Program-made: the position numbers and the translations under genes | Part shown: in pieces, positions 53,861 to 61,563 of the stretch | Layout of the letters: each line of letters opens with the position of its first letter | Numbering within the stretch: the first letter of the stretch is position 1 | Notes under the pieces: model-generated | What the model saw: the letters and a program-made list of their open reading frames with translations, nothing else | What the model was told of the DNA's origin: nothing | Database searches by the model: none | Assembly: GCF_001428045.1 (NCBI RefSeq) | Contig: NZ_LMSD01000001.1 | Coordinates: 558,001 to 622,000, forward strand | Direction: 5' to 3' | DNA from: Paenibacillus sp. Soil750 | Lineage (GTDB): Bacteria > Bacillota > Bacilli > Paenibacillales > NBRC-103111 | DNA: 64,000 bases

Positions 53861-55456
53861 TTGACGCAGATTGGACAAGCACGAACAAGTCATATTACGA
53901 TTTTAGAAACGAGCGACCTCCATGGGAATATGTTTCCCATTCATTATGCAAATAATCATCCCAATGATGTGGGGTTGTCGAAAATCGCGACCCTAATCTC
54001 ACAGGAACGCGCCAAGGAAGCGCATGTCATTGTATTGGATAACGGGGACCTGATTCAAGGAACGCCTCTCGCCTATCACCACGCACGCTTGGATAATGAA
54101 CCTATGAATCCTATGGTGCTGGGTCTGAACTATTTGGAGTATGATGCGGCTGTACTGGGAAATCATGAATTCAATTATGGCATGGACGTGCTCCAGAAGG
54201 CAGTTCGAGAATCTAATTTCCCTTGGTTGTGTGCCAATATTGTGAATGAGGAGACGGGAGAGCCATTCTTTGGTAAACCATATCTGATTAAGCAATTTGC
54301 GGACGGCGTGCGTGTAGGGATTCTTGGCTTAACAACGCCGTATATTCCGAATTGGGAAGACCCGAAACATATTGTCGGTCTGCGTTTTGAAGACCCTATT
54401 GCCGCTGCTCGTACATGGATACAATTCCTTAAAGAGCAGGAACAGGTAGATGTCGTTGTTGTTTCCTACCATGGTGGATTTGAAAGAGATATCGCAACTG
54501 GTGAGCCTACGGAACCGCTGACAGGCGAGAATCAAGGGTATCAACTGTGTATGGAAGTAGAAGGGATAGACGTTCTGCTCACAGGTCATCAGCATCGAAG
54601 CATTGCTGGGGTCCAAATTAACGGTGTAACCATCGTTCAACCTGGAACAGCCGGTGTAACGCTAGGGAAGGTGGACATCGTGCTAGAGCAGGTAGAAGGG
54701 AAATGGCGAATTGCTTCTAAGCAATCGGAGCTTCTATCTGTTGCGAATGTGGAGCCAGACGTGGAGCTGCTTCAGCAGATCAGTTCTTACGAGGCGAAGA
54801 CACAGTTGTGGTTGGATCAACCCATTGGGAAGCTTACGGGTGACATGCTCGTCAGAGATCCTATGCAGATTCGTACGGAAGACAATGCATTGATTGAGTT
54901 TATTAACAAGGTACAGATGGAACTGTCGGGTGCTCAGATTTCGAACACAGCATTATTCGATAACGTTTCACCTGGATTTCCATCGGATATTACCATGCGG
55001 GATATCGTTTCCAACTATATCTATCCGAACACGCTCAAGGTCATTCGAATCTCAGGTCAAGATATTAAGGATGCCTTGGAGCAGTCTGCGGAGTATTTTG
55101 AAACAGCGGAAAATGGAGAGCTGCAAGTAAGCAAGTCCTTCATGGAACCGAAGCCTGCCCATTACAATTACGATATGTGGGAGGGAATCTCCTATACGTT
55201 AAACGTTACTCGTCCAGTTGGGGATCGGGTTGTTCAGCTGGATTTTGAAGGGGAACCGATTGTGCTCGACGCCTCATTCGATGTGGTCATGAACAATTAT
55301 CGCGCTGCAGGCGGAGGCAACTATGCCATGTTCCAGAATAAGCCCGTTGTCAAAGATATTCCAACAGATGTAGCTGAGCTGCTGGCAGGCTATATTATGG
55401 AACGAGGGACGATCGAGGCGAGCGTAAACCATAACTGGAAAGTTGTTTGGAAATAG
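53861..55456 (+). CDS. 5'-nucleotidase/2',3'-cyclic phosphodiesterase family (UshA/CpdB-like)
   Basis: A protein of about 531 aa. The N-terminal metallophosphatase domain has DLHGN, LDNGDLIQGTP, GNHEFNYG and VLLTGHQHR as metal motifs, and the C-terminal 5_nucleotid_C domain has NYRAAGGGNYAMF. There is no signal peptide, so unlike UshA it appears cytoplasmic. The start TTG 53861 lies 8 nt after GGAG. It may recycle nucleotides or release phosphate, which matches the nearby phn genes only loosely. Confidence 0.92.
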   Translation: MTQIGQARTSHITILETSDLHGNMFPIHYANNHPNDVGLSKIATLISQERAKEAHVIVLDNGDLIQGTPLAYHHARLDNEPMNPMVLGLNYLEYDAAVLGNHEFNYGMDVLQKAVRESNFPWLCANIVNEETGEPFFGKPYLIKQFADGVRVGILGLTTPYIPNWEDPKHIVGLRFEDPIAAARTWIQFLKEQEQVDVVVVSYHGGFERDIATGEPTEPLTGENQGYQLCMEVEGIDVLLTGHQHRSIAGVQINGVTIVQPGTAGVTLGKVDIVLEQVEGKWRIASKQSELLSVANVEPDVELLQQISSYEAKTQLWLDQPIGKLTGDMLVRDPMQIRTEDNALIEFINKVQMELSGAQISNTALFDNVSPGFPSDITMRDIVSNYIYPNTLKVIRISGQDIKDALEQSAEYFETAENGELQVSKSFMEPKPAHYNYDMWEGISYTLNVTRPVGDRVVQLDFEGEPIVLDASFDVVMNNYRAAGGGNYAMFQNKPVVKDIPTDVAELLAGYIMERGTIEASVNHNWKVVWK

Positions 55457-55471
55457 TTTCGACATGTATGT

Positions 55472-55529
55472 AAAAAGCCTGACAAGAGCAAGAGAATCGT
55501 AAGATCCTCGGCTTTTGCCAGGCTTTTTC
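55472..55529. terminator. Bidirectional terminator
   Basis: AAAAAGCCTG pairs with CAGGCTTTTT across a 38-nt loop between two converging genes. Confidence 0.8.
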
Positions 55530-55541
55530 TTTCTGAAAAAG

Positions 55542-55787
55542 CTACTTTTCACGAATATAAGCACGATCTCCCGTTCGAGGATTGTAGTAAACCCGATAGG
55601 TGAATCCGTCTTTGGGATCTATGAAAACTTCAGGTGTAAAAAGAAATCCGTTTGGAGGCGATTGCGGTGTCGCGGCCCCATCTGTTTTGTAGCGTTTGTC
55701 GTAAACGAGATAACCCAGAAGAAGTAGTATAAGGAAGCCTAAAACCCACAAACCGTATACGAGCAAAATAGATAATTCCCCGCTCAT
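55542..55787 (-). CDS. Small single-pass membrane protein
   Basis: An 81-aa protein with one N-terminal membrane helix (ILLVYGLWVLGFLILLLLGY) and a C-terminal soluble part (EVFIDPKDGFTYRVYYNPRT). The latter looks like a small beta hairpin domain. The start overlaps the YbjQ-type gene stop in ATGA, so they are translated together. Function unknown. Confidence 0.8.
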   Translation of the reverse strand: MSGELSILLVYGLWVLGFLILLLLGYLVYDKRYKTDGAATPQSPPNGFLFTPEVFIDPKDGFTYRVYYNPRTGDRAYIREK

Positions 55788-56104
55788 AGCCTTCGCGTCC
55801 GAACGGCAGTGCCATACGCGACGATTTCGCTCATATTTTGACCAATATCCCCGCTGTCGAACCGCATCATGACAATCGCATCCCCGCCCATGGCAGCGGC
55901 ATTCTTGACCAACCGGTCCATGGCTTGCCTGCGTCCATCCTCCACCATTTGCGTATACTGCGTGACTTCTCCGCCGATTAACCCTTTAAGAGAGGCCATA
56001 ATATCTCCGCCAATGCCTCGGGCCCGCACGACGACACCGAAGGTACTGCCTAGAACTTCTGTAACCTCATAACCGGCAATGGTTTCTGTTGTAACTACAA
56101 TCAT
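55784..56104 (-). CDS. YbjQ/UPF0145-family protein
   Basis: A 106-aa protein with all YbjQ landmarks: TTETIAGYEVTEVLGSTFGV, the Gly-rich VRARGIGGDIMASLKGLIGG, a central helix with YTQMVEDGRRQAMDRL, and AAAMGGDAIVMMRFDS. The family forms pentameric or larger rings of unknown role. It is the first gene of a two-gene unit with the small membrane protein. Confidence 0.95.
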   Translation of the reverse strand: MIVVTTETIAGYEVTEVLGSTFGVVVRARGIGGDIMASLKGLIGGEVTQYTQMVEDGRRQAMDRLVKNAAAMGGDAIVMMRFDSGDIGQNMSEIVAYGTAVRTRRL

Positions 56105-56202
56105 GTTGAATCGCTCCTTCAGAATTGAAATAGATGCTTTTCTACTGGGTAAGGATTGGCTATTATTAACTTAGTACGTTAATCACATGAGGGGGTTTCA
56201 CA

Positions 56203-57006
56203 TTGAACACAGGGACGACGATTGAATTATGGCCAGGAGCGACACAAGACAGTCAAAGTGAGGAAAACCAAGGCTGCCCAAGCTTAACCTTATATCCAGC
56301 AGAGGGAGACGGCTTACGTGCAGCAGTTATTGTATGTCCAGGCGGTGGTTACGGCAGACGTGCCCCTCATGAAGGCGACCCTATTGCCAAATGGCTGAAT
56401 GGTTTAGGCATATCCGCTTATGTGTTGAACTATCGCGTAGCACCCTATAAACATCCTGTTCCCTTGCAAGATGCGCAGCGGGCCATTCGTACCGTGAGAC
56501 ATCATGCCGAGGCATGGGGAGTCGATGCGAACCGCATTGGCATTCTTGGTTTTTCGGCAGGCGGGCATTTGGCAGCAACAGCGGGTACGCACTACGATGC
56601 GGGAGATCAAACCTCCGCGGATCCAATTGAACACCACAGCTCCCGTCCGAATCTGATGGTGCTGTGTTATCCGGTTATTTCATTTGGTGTGAACGCGCAC
56701 CAAGGTTCACGAATTAATTTGATAGGCGCAGATGCTAGTGAAGAATTAGTCAATAACTTAAGCAATGAACTTCAAGTAACGACAGATACGCCACCAACCT
56801 TCTTGTGGCACACAGCAGATGATGCAGCGGTTCCAGTTGAAAATAGTTTGCTTTTTGCCAGCGCGCTTAGCCGTAATAACGTTCCTTTCGACCTGCATGT
56901 CTTCGAATCAGGACGACACGGCATTGGAATCGCAGCCGATCATCCAGAAGCGTATGTTTGGCCTGATGTTTGCGCTAATTGGTTGAAAAAGCAGCATTTC
57001 GCATGA
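56203..57006 (+). CDS. Alpha/beta hydrolase, acetylxylan esterase/BD-FAE type
   Basis: A 267-aa esterase. The oxyanion segment is CPGGGYGRRAPHEGDP, the nucleophile Ser118 lies in GFSAGGHLAA, the catalytic Asp in WHTADDAAVPVENS, and His in ESGRHGIG. Related enzymes deacetylate xylan oligomers. No signal peptide. The start is TTG, 7 nt after GAGGGGG. It overlaps pxpB by 4 bp, an unusual partner for an oxoprolinase gene. Confidence 0.92.
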   Translation: MNTGTTIELWPGATQDSQSEENQGCPSLTLYPAEGDGLRAAVIVCPGGGYGRRAPHEGDPIAKWLNGLGISAYVLNYRVAPYKHPVPLQDAQRAIRTVRHHAEAWGVDANRIGILGFSAGGHLAATAGTHYDAGDQTSADPIEHHSSRPNLMVLCYPVISFGVNAHQGSRINLIGADASEELVNNLSNELQVTTDTPPTFLWHTADDAAVPVENSLLFASALSRNNVPFDLHVFESGRHGIGIAADHPEAYVWPDVCANWLKKQHFA

Positions 57007-57788
57007 CCAAACTTACCTACGAATGCCATCCGCTTGGAGACTCAGCGATTGTGATTCGCATAGGTGAAGACATTTCGTTAACGAATCTACATAAGGTCAG
57101 GCAAGTAGTGAATTATTTGGAAAATAACTGGCGAGATGGCTTCATTGAGCTAGTCGCCGCTTATACAACCATTACAATTTATTATGATGCATTCCGCATT
57201 TATAACTATTCTTCTGACGTTGTGTTAAAAAGTGGGCGATCCAATGGGACAGCAGAATGGCTTCCGTATGACGATGTCCTGCAAAGCATTGAGCAGTTAC
57301 TAGATGCGTATATGCAGGGAGATAGTGAAGGGTTAGTCGGGAAGTTAGGAGCTATCAGGGAAATTCCAGTCTGTTATGAGGCTACATTTGGACCTGATCT
57401 GGCAGATGTAGCGGATTATCATCAGGTGAGTACGGAAGAAATTGTGTCTTGGCATACTTCTCGTGTGTATCCCGTTTATATGATTGGTTTCGCACCTGGT
57501 TTTCCTTATTTGGGCGGGATGGATGAAAGGCTTGCTACACCGCGTAAATCAGTGCCGCGCACACAAATTCCAGCCGGTTCAGTTGGTATTGGCGGGGCGC
57601 AGACGGGTATTTATCCTTTTGAAACACCTGGAGGCTGGCAGCTTATCGGTCGAACGCCACTTCGTATGTTTCGTCCGGACAATGTTCCCCCATCTTTACT
57701 CAAGGTTGGTGATCAAGTGAAATTTGTGGCGATCACATCAGAGCAGTTTCATGCGTTAGAGGAAGGGAATGCGAGTCATGAGCTTTGA
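57003..57788 (+). CDS. pxpB: 5-oxoprolinase subunit B (KipI-like)
   Basis: A 261-aa protein of the PxpB/KipI family. It has the N-terminal CHPLGDSAIVIRIGEDISL and cyclophilin-like C-terminal landmarks MIGFAPGFPYLGGMDERL, PAGSVGIGGAQTGIYP and GGWQLIGRTPLRMF. With PxpA and PxpC it hydrolyses 5-oxoproline to glutamate using ATP. ATG 57003 overlaps the esterase stop (ATGA). Confidence 0.96.
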   Translation: MTKLTYECHPLGDSAIVIRIGEDISLTNLHKVRQVVNYLENNWRDGFIELVAAYTTITIYYDAFRIYNYSSDVVLKSGRSNGTAEWLPYDDVLQSIEQLLDAYMQGDSEGLVGKLGAIREIPVCYEATFGPDLADVADYHQVSTEEIVSWHTSRVYPVYMIGFAPGFPYLGGMDERLATPRKSVPRTQIPAGSVGIGGAQTGIYPFETPGGWQLIGRTPLRMFRPDNVPPSLLKVGDQVKFVAITSEQFHALEEGNASHEL

Positions 57789-58767
57789 GGTCATTAAACC
57801 TGGCCTATTGTCCACCATTCAGGATGAGGGCCGCTATGGTTTTCGCAAACATGGTGTCATTGTGTCTGGACCGATGGATCAGTTTGCACACCGGGCAGCC
57901 AATCTGTTGGTTGGTAATGGCCCGGAAGCTGCTACCTTGGAAATGACACTTCAGGGGCCGATTCTAATTGCACAAAGTGATATGCTGGTGGCCATTTGTG
58001 GAGCAGACATGAGGGCAGAAGTAGATGGTATGGCAGCACCCTTATGGCAGCCCTTTATCCTTTATTCAGGCAATGAGCTGCACCTACAATATGCAGCCCA
58101 TGGGTGTAGAACGTATCTAGCTGTGTACGGTGGGTTCAAGGCGGATTACGTACTCGGAAGTCGCAGCACCTATCAGCGAGCGGCTATTGGTGGATATGAA
58201 GGAAGGGCAATTCGTGCTGGGGATGTATTGGAAGTAGAGAAGGATGGGCTGGCTTTAGAAGTTGTGAACGAGGTTGAACGAGGCAGCAAGTTTGTGAGTT
58301 CAATGATTCGTCCTGACTATCGCGACAATCCGATAATACGGATCGTGAAGGGGAAGGAAGCCTCCTCATTTACACCTAACAGCTGGTCGAGATTGCTTTC
58401 TCAAAGCTTTCTCGTGACCTCCCAATCCGATCGAATGGGGTATCGGCTATCGAGTGAACCTAAGCTTGAGCTTGAGTCTGGCTTATCCTACGAAATGATC
58501 TCTGAGGCTGTCGTTGCAGGCACGATCCAGGTTCCCTCAAGTGGACAACCCATTCTCTTGATGGCTGATTGTCAAACAACAGGTGGATACCCCCGCATCG
58601 GTCACGTAATCACGGCAGATCTGCCGCTGATGGCACAGGTGAAGCCAGGTGGACAGCTTCGCTTTCAGGAGGTTACACATCTGGAAGCACAGGAGCAGCT
58701 GTTGCTTCAGGCGATGGATCTTAAGGTGATGGGGGCGGGGATAAGGGCTTGGTTAAGGGGTTTGTGA
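57778..58767 (+). CDS. pxpC: 5-oxoprolinase subunit C (KipA-like)
   Basis: A 329-aa protein of the PxpC/KipA family: VIKPGLLSTIQDEGRYGFRK, SGPMDQFAHRAANLLVGN, YLAVYGGFKADYVLGSRST and CQTTGGYPRIGHVITADLP. ATG 57778 overlaps pxpB by 11 bp. It is followed by 580 nt of repeats before pxpA, so the operon is interrupted. Confidence 0.96.
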   Translation: MSFEVIKPGLLSTIQDEGRYGFRKHGVIVSGPMDQFAHRAANLLVGNGPEAATLEMTLQGPILIAQSDMLVAICGADMRAEVDGMAAPLWQPFILYSGNELHLQYAAHGCRTYLAVYGGFKADYVLGSRSTYQRAAIGGYEGRAIRAGDVLEVEKDGLALEVVNEVERGSKFVSSMIRPDYRDNPIIRIVKGKEASSFTPNSWSRLLSQSFLVTSQSDRMGYRLSSEPKLELESGLSYEMISEAVVAGTIQVPSSGQPILLMADCQTTGGYPRIGHVITADLPLMAQVKPGGQLRFQEVTHLEAQEQLLLQAMDLKVMGAGIRAWLRGL

Positions 58768-59349
58768 ACATGACGAATCCATAGCCCGAGGAACCCTACG
58801 AAGCCTAAGAAGCTGACTAACTTGACGTACCCGACTAACTTTAAGAACCCTTTGAGCCTGACGAGCCCTACCTGCCTCCCCCTTAGCAACTTAACTGGAA
58901 AATCTCCAGCTATTTTTGGCGCTTTGTAATGTTTCTGGTATTTAAATGGAAAAACTCCAGTTAATTTCCCTTAAATCATCCAATGGGAAGGAAATGGTTA
59001 AAATTAACTGGAGAACATACAGTTAAATCGTAAATTTGCCCAAATGCTCCTTGATTAGATGGAGAAAATACAGTTATTTAGTAAAATTACTCAAATGATC
59101 TTCAATTATCTGAATGACTCCCATGACATCTGCCGATAGTACCCCCACGCCCTCTCCACTCCCACACCCCGAAGAATGATAAAAATGCACTTTACAGTGG
59201 ATTGAGTAGGAAATGTGTGAATGGGATGAGTAAGTGTAATCGTTAGAGTGATTTGAGTGAAGATTGAAATGAGTAAAGAAAGAAATGAGTAAAAAATGAG
59301 TGAATAGTGATGCTGAGTGGCATTCATCTAAATGGGGAGTGAAATCGTC
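58768..59349. other. Repeat-filled spacer between pxpC and pxpA
   Basis: No credible gene. The first 110 nt are degenerate short units built from words such as CCTAAGAAGC and CCCGACTAAC. Next come four inverted-repeat elements (58891-59079). The last 130 nt are a purine-rich run of GAGTR/AAATGAGT words up to the pxpA ribosome site. Confidence 0.7.
58891..59079. repeat. Left cluster of four ~25-bp TTAACTGGA inverted elements
   Basis: Copies at 58891-58912, 58941-58965, 59003-59027 and 59055-59079 follow the plan TTAACTGGAAAANNTCCAGTTAA with drift in the middle, each able to form a short hairpin. They match the family found right of pxpA. Confidence 0.75.
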
Positions 59350-60111
59350 ATGCTGCGCATTGACTTGAATTGTGACATGGGCGAAGGCTTCGGCGCCTAT
59401 CGCCTCGGCCGCGACGCGGAGCTCCTCGACTACGTCAGCTCCGCCAACATCGCCTGCGGGTTCCACGCAGGCGACCCCGCAACCATGCGCAGCACAGTTC
59501 AGCTGTGCCTGCGCAAGGGCGTTGCGATCGGGGCCCATCCGGGCCTTCCCGATCTGCAAGGCTTCGGCCGGCGCGAGATCGCGATCACGCCGGCAGAGGC
59601 TTACGAGCTGACGTTGTATCAGCTCGGGGCGCTGCAGGCGTTCGTCCACGCCGAAGGCGGACGCCTGCAGCACGTCAAGCCGCATGGCGCGCTTTACCAC
59701 ATGGCCGCGAAGCGCCATGAGATAGCCGCCGCGATTGCGGCTGCAACGGCCAGCGTCAGCACGGAGCTGACGCTGTATGGACCGCCCGGCAGCGAGCTGC
59801 TGCGGGCGGGCACCGCCGCGGGGCTGCGGACCGCGAGCGAGGCTTTCGCGGACCGCAGCTACCAGCGGGACGGCTCTTTGACGCCCCGCGATCAGGCGGG
59901 GGCGCTGCTTGAAAGCGCCGCCGAGGCTGCGGCGCAGGTAGAGCGGCTTGTCCGCGAAGGCAAGGTTCTCTCCCTTACGGGAGAGGACCTGAGCATGCGC
60001 GCGGACACGATCTGTATCCACGGCGATGGGGTGCACGCCGTGGAATTCGCGCGCGATATCCGCGCGCTGTTAAACAAAAGCGGCATCGAAATCAAGCCGC
60101 TGGGGACCTAG
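59350..60111 (+). CDS. pxpA: 5-oxoprolinase subunit A (LamB/YcsF), GC-rich
   Basis: A 253-aa PxpA: RIDLNCDMGEGFGAYRLGRD, NIACGFHAGDPATMRSTV, GAHPGLPDLQGFGRR and HVKPHGALYHMAAK are the family landmarks. GGGAG lies 10 nt before ATG 59350. Base use is unlike its neighbours: 59401-59460 is 44 of 60 G/C by hand count, against 30 of 60 in pxpC at 58081-58140. The terminator stem begins inside its last codons. Its composition suggests a different origin from pxpBC. Confidence 0.96.
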   Translation: MLRIDLNCDMGEGFGAYRLGRDAELLDYVSSANIACGFHAGDPATMRSTVQLCLRKGVAIGAHPGLPDLQGFGRREIAITPAEAYELTLYQLGALQAFVHAEGGRLQHVKPHGALYHMAAKRHEIAAAIAAATASVSTELTLYGPPGSELLRAGTAAGLRTASEAFADRSYQRDGSLTPRDQAGALLESAAEAAAQVERLVREGKVLSLTGEDLSMRADTICIHGDGVHAVEFARDIRALLNKSGIEIKPLGT

Positions 60112-60133
60112 TGAATTCGCTAGGTCTTTTTTT
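60105..60133 (+). terminator. pxpA terminator overlapping its stop codon
   Basis: GACCTAG (the TAG is the pxpA stop) pairs with CTAGGTC and is followed by seven T. Confidence 0.9.
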
Positions 60134-60386
60134 CTCCCCACAACCCCACTAGCTAGTCAACACAACAATTCCCACCAGCCCCCTCATCTACCTAACTAAA
60201 CTCTACGCCAGCCAGTCCTAATCGTCCCAAACTCATACTCAACCGGCTAACACCAATCACTTACCACTCATCATACAGTTCTACTCCTAATACATCCTCC
60301 AACAACTTGCAGAAACACTCTACACATCCCAACCGTCCTGCTCGTATTGCCAATACTCGGGACCTAAGATTATTGTTGTAAAGTAG
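60134..60386. other. G-poor non-coding stretch
   Basis: About 250 nt of C/A/T-rich DNA with very few G on the plus strand (words such as CTAACC, CCACC). No gene, promoter or stable stem is seen. Confidence 0.6.
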
Positions 60387-60575
60387 AATAACTGGAAAAC
60401 CTACAGCTAATCACAGGGTTTTATCTCATTCTTAGAAAATAACTGGATTTCCTGTAGCTAATTTATCCGATTTCATCATAAAGCGGGTTAAATTCAAAAT
60501 TTAGCTGTAGGTTTTCCCGTTAAATCTGTTTTTTACCGAAAAATGAGGAAATTAACTGGAGCTTTTCCAGCTAAC
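60387..60575. repeat. Right cluster of four ~25-bp TTAACTGGA inverted elements
   Basis: Copies at 60387-60411, 60439-60463, 60500-60524 and 60551-60575 share TAACTGGAAAANCTCCAGCTAA-type half-sites with the left cluster. The third is in the opposite orientation. The pair of clusters brackets pxpA. Confidence 0.75.
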
Positions 60576-60696
60576 TCGCAGAAGCCGCGAGCAATGAGCA
60601 GCGAAAGTCGTCACTCACTTCCCGCTCACAAGGAAAGAATTCCTATAACCATTCTTTCACTTGAGACCTGCTCGGCAATATGAGTTAATAGGTATG

Positions 60697-60812
60697 TAGC
60701 CGGCCGGCTAATGCCTTCGGAAAGGAGTGATCAAGGTGATTACAACGCAAACAGAGGTGATCTCTGCGTAAGCAGAGGTCACTGTTCCAAGCGGGGGCCA
60801 CTAGGCCCTCGC
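60697..60812 (+). ncRNA. Candidate structured leader or small RNA region
   Basis: Three strong structures lie close together: a 14-nt perfect palindrome TAGCCGGCCGGCTA (60697-60710), an 11-bp stem GTGATCTCTGC/GCAGAGGTCAC with a GTAA tetraloop (60757-60782), and GCGGGGGCC/GGCCCTCGC with loop ACTA (60791-60812). I cannot match them to a known riboswitch or T-box, so the RNA nature is an inference. Confidence 0.35.
60736..60771 (+). CDS. Possible 11-codon leader peptide
   Basis: GTG start 8 nt after AAAGGAG, reading MITTQTEVISA then TAA. The stop codon forms part of the GTAA tetraloop of the hairpin at 60757-60782, so ribosomes on the peptide would open that stem. This looks like a translation-sensing leader, but chance is not excluded. 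Confidence 0.3.
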   Translation: MITTQTEVISA

Positions 60813-60830
60813 ATAACTTTTACGAACGAG

Positions 60831-60859
60831 TAGACAGCGAGAAGCTTTTTACATATAAT
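60831..60859 (+). promoter_or_regulatory. Strong sigma-A promoter for the mini-gene
   Basis: TAGACA (60831-60836), 17 bp, TATAAT (60854-60859). Just downstream the word GTGAACAC occurs twice, 12 bp apart, as a possible operator. Confidence 0.65.
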
Positions 60860-60918
60860 GAGAAATGTGAACACGAAGTGAACACAACAATAAACTACGG
60901 TGAAGGGAGTGCTTTTTA

Positions 60919-60984
60919 ATGAACACAATGACAATGACAGTAGCGATGAATGTTGCGGCCGCCGCAGAGGTACTCGTCTCCTAA
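60919..60984 (+). CDS. 21-residue micropeptide gene
   Basis: ATG lies 9 nt after GAAGGGAG, and the frame reads MNTMTMTVAMNVAAAAEVLV then S and TAA. It has its own promoter 60 nt upstream and a hairpin terminator 64 nt downstream, so it forms a complete small transcription unit. The Met/Thr/Ala/Val make-up could form a short hydrophobic helix. I do not recognise it; a membrane micropeptide, a leader peptide or a small RNA with incidental coding are all open. Confidence 0.5.
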   Translation: MNTMTMTVAMNVAAAAEVLVS

Positions 60985-61047
60985 CTGAATATCATTCGTG
61001 GAATAACCGTTCACCTGAATTGTATAATTGCATATACAACCGACAGG

Positions 61048-61071
61048 CACGATTATGATCGTGTTTTTTTT
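61048..61071 (+). terminator. Terminator of the mini-gene
   Basis: CACGAT pairs with ATCGTG around TATG and is followed by eight T. Confidence 0.88.
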
Positions 61072-61107
61072 ATTCCATTTTTGAGAATGGTAGGAGGTTA
61101 AGGGGCG

Positions 61108-61209
61108 ATGAAGATACTCTCTGCAAATCAGTCAAAGTTAAGCTTTGCACAATTTGAGGAGGTTTTCATCCATGAGTTACAAGAACGGGAAAGATGTTCT
61201 TCCCCCTAA
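61108..61209 (+). CDS. 33-codon upstream frame overlapping the CD3324-type gene
   Basis: ATG lies 10 nt after AGGAGG; the frame reads MKILSANQSKLSFAQFEEVF and continues to a TAA at 61207, running 38 nt into the next gene in another frame. Its body contains the next gene's ribosome site. It may couple translation of that gene or be a real small protein. Family unknown. Confidence 0.4.
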   Translation: MKILSANQSKLSFAQFEEVFIHELQERERCSSP

Positions 61210-61459
61210 CCTATTAAAACAATTACAAGAATATATCCAAGGCGAAATCGTCTATATCCCTAAAAAAGAGCAGAAACGTGCTGGCTGGGGAGAAAATAAC
61301 GGCACTCGCATCATCATTGAGCGGAGAAATCGTGAGATTTTCCGTTTGTATCAAACGGGTTCGACGGTGTTGGAGCTGATCAAGGTGTTTCATTTGTCCG
61401 AAGACAGCATCCGCAAAATTATCGTCAAAACACGTGAATTAACAACCAATCAGGCATAG
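61172..61459 (+). CDS. CD3324-family small DNA-binding-type protein
   Basis: A 95-aa protein beginning MSYKNGKDVLPPNLLKQLQE, a family signature, followed by GEIVYIPKKEQKRAGWG, a basic segment TRIIIERRNREIFRLY and a helix-turn-helix-like end (GSTVLELIKVFHLSEDSIRK). It resembles the Mor-type activator fold. GAGGAGG lies 9 nt before ATG 61172. The target is unknown; it is monocistronic with a terminator. Confidence 0.9.
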   Translation: MSYKNGKDVLPPNLLKQLQEYIQGEIVYIPKKEQKRAGWGENNGTRIIIERRNREIFRLYQTGSTVLELIKVFHLSEDSIRKIIVKTRELTTNQA

Positions 61460-61460
61460 C

Positions 61461-61493
61461 AGCAGCATCCATCGTGATGCTGCTTTTTTTTTT
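61461..61493 (+). terminator. Rho-independent terminator
   Basis: AGCAGCATC pairs with GATGCTGCT and is followed by a long T run. Confidence 0.93.
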
Positions 61494-61563
61494 GTAGGAA
61501 ATCCTAGTTTACATGCCGAAATAATTCATACAGAGGATGTAGATGTATAGGAGGAACAGAGAG

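Noticed and set aside
59074..60036. Long minus-strand open frame opposite pxpA (320 codons)
   Set aside because: It is the GC-skewed antisense shadow of pxpA, Arg/Ala/Gln-rich, with no ribosome site and no recognisable fold.
60697..60812. T-box or cobalamin riboswitch
   Set aside because: I could not find the T-box AGGGTGG core or the B12-box sequence; only generic hairpins are visible.
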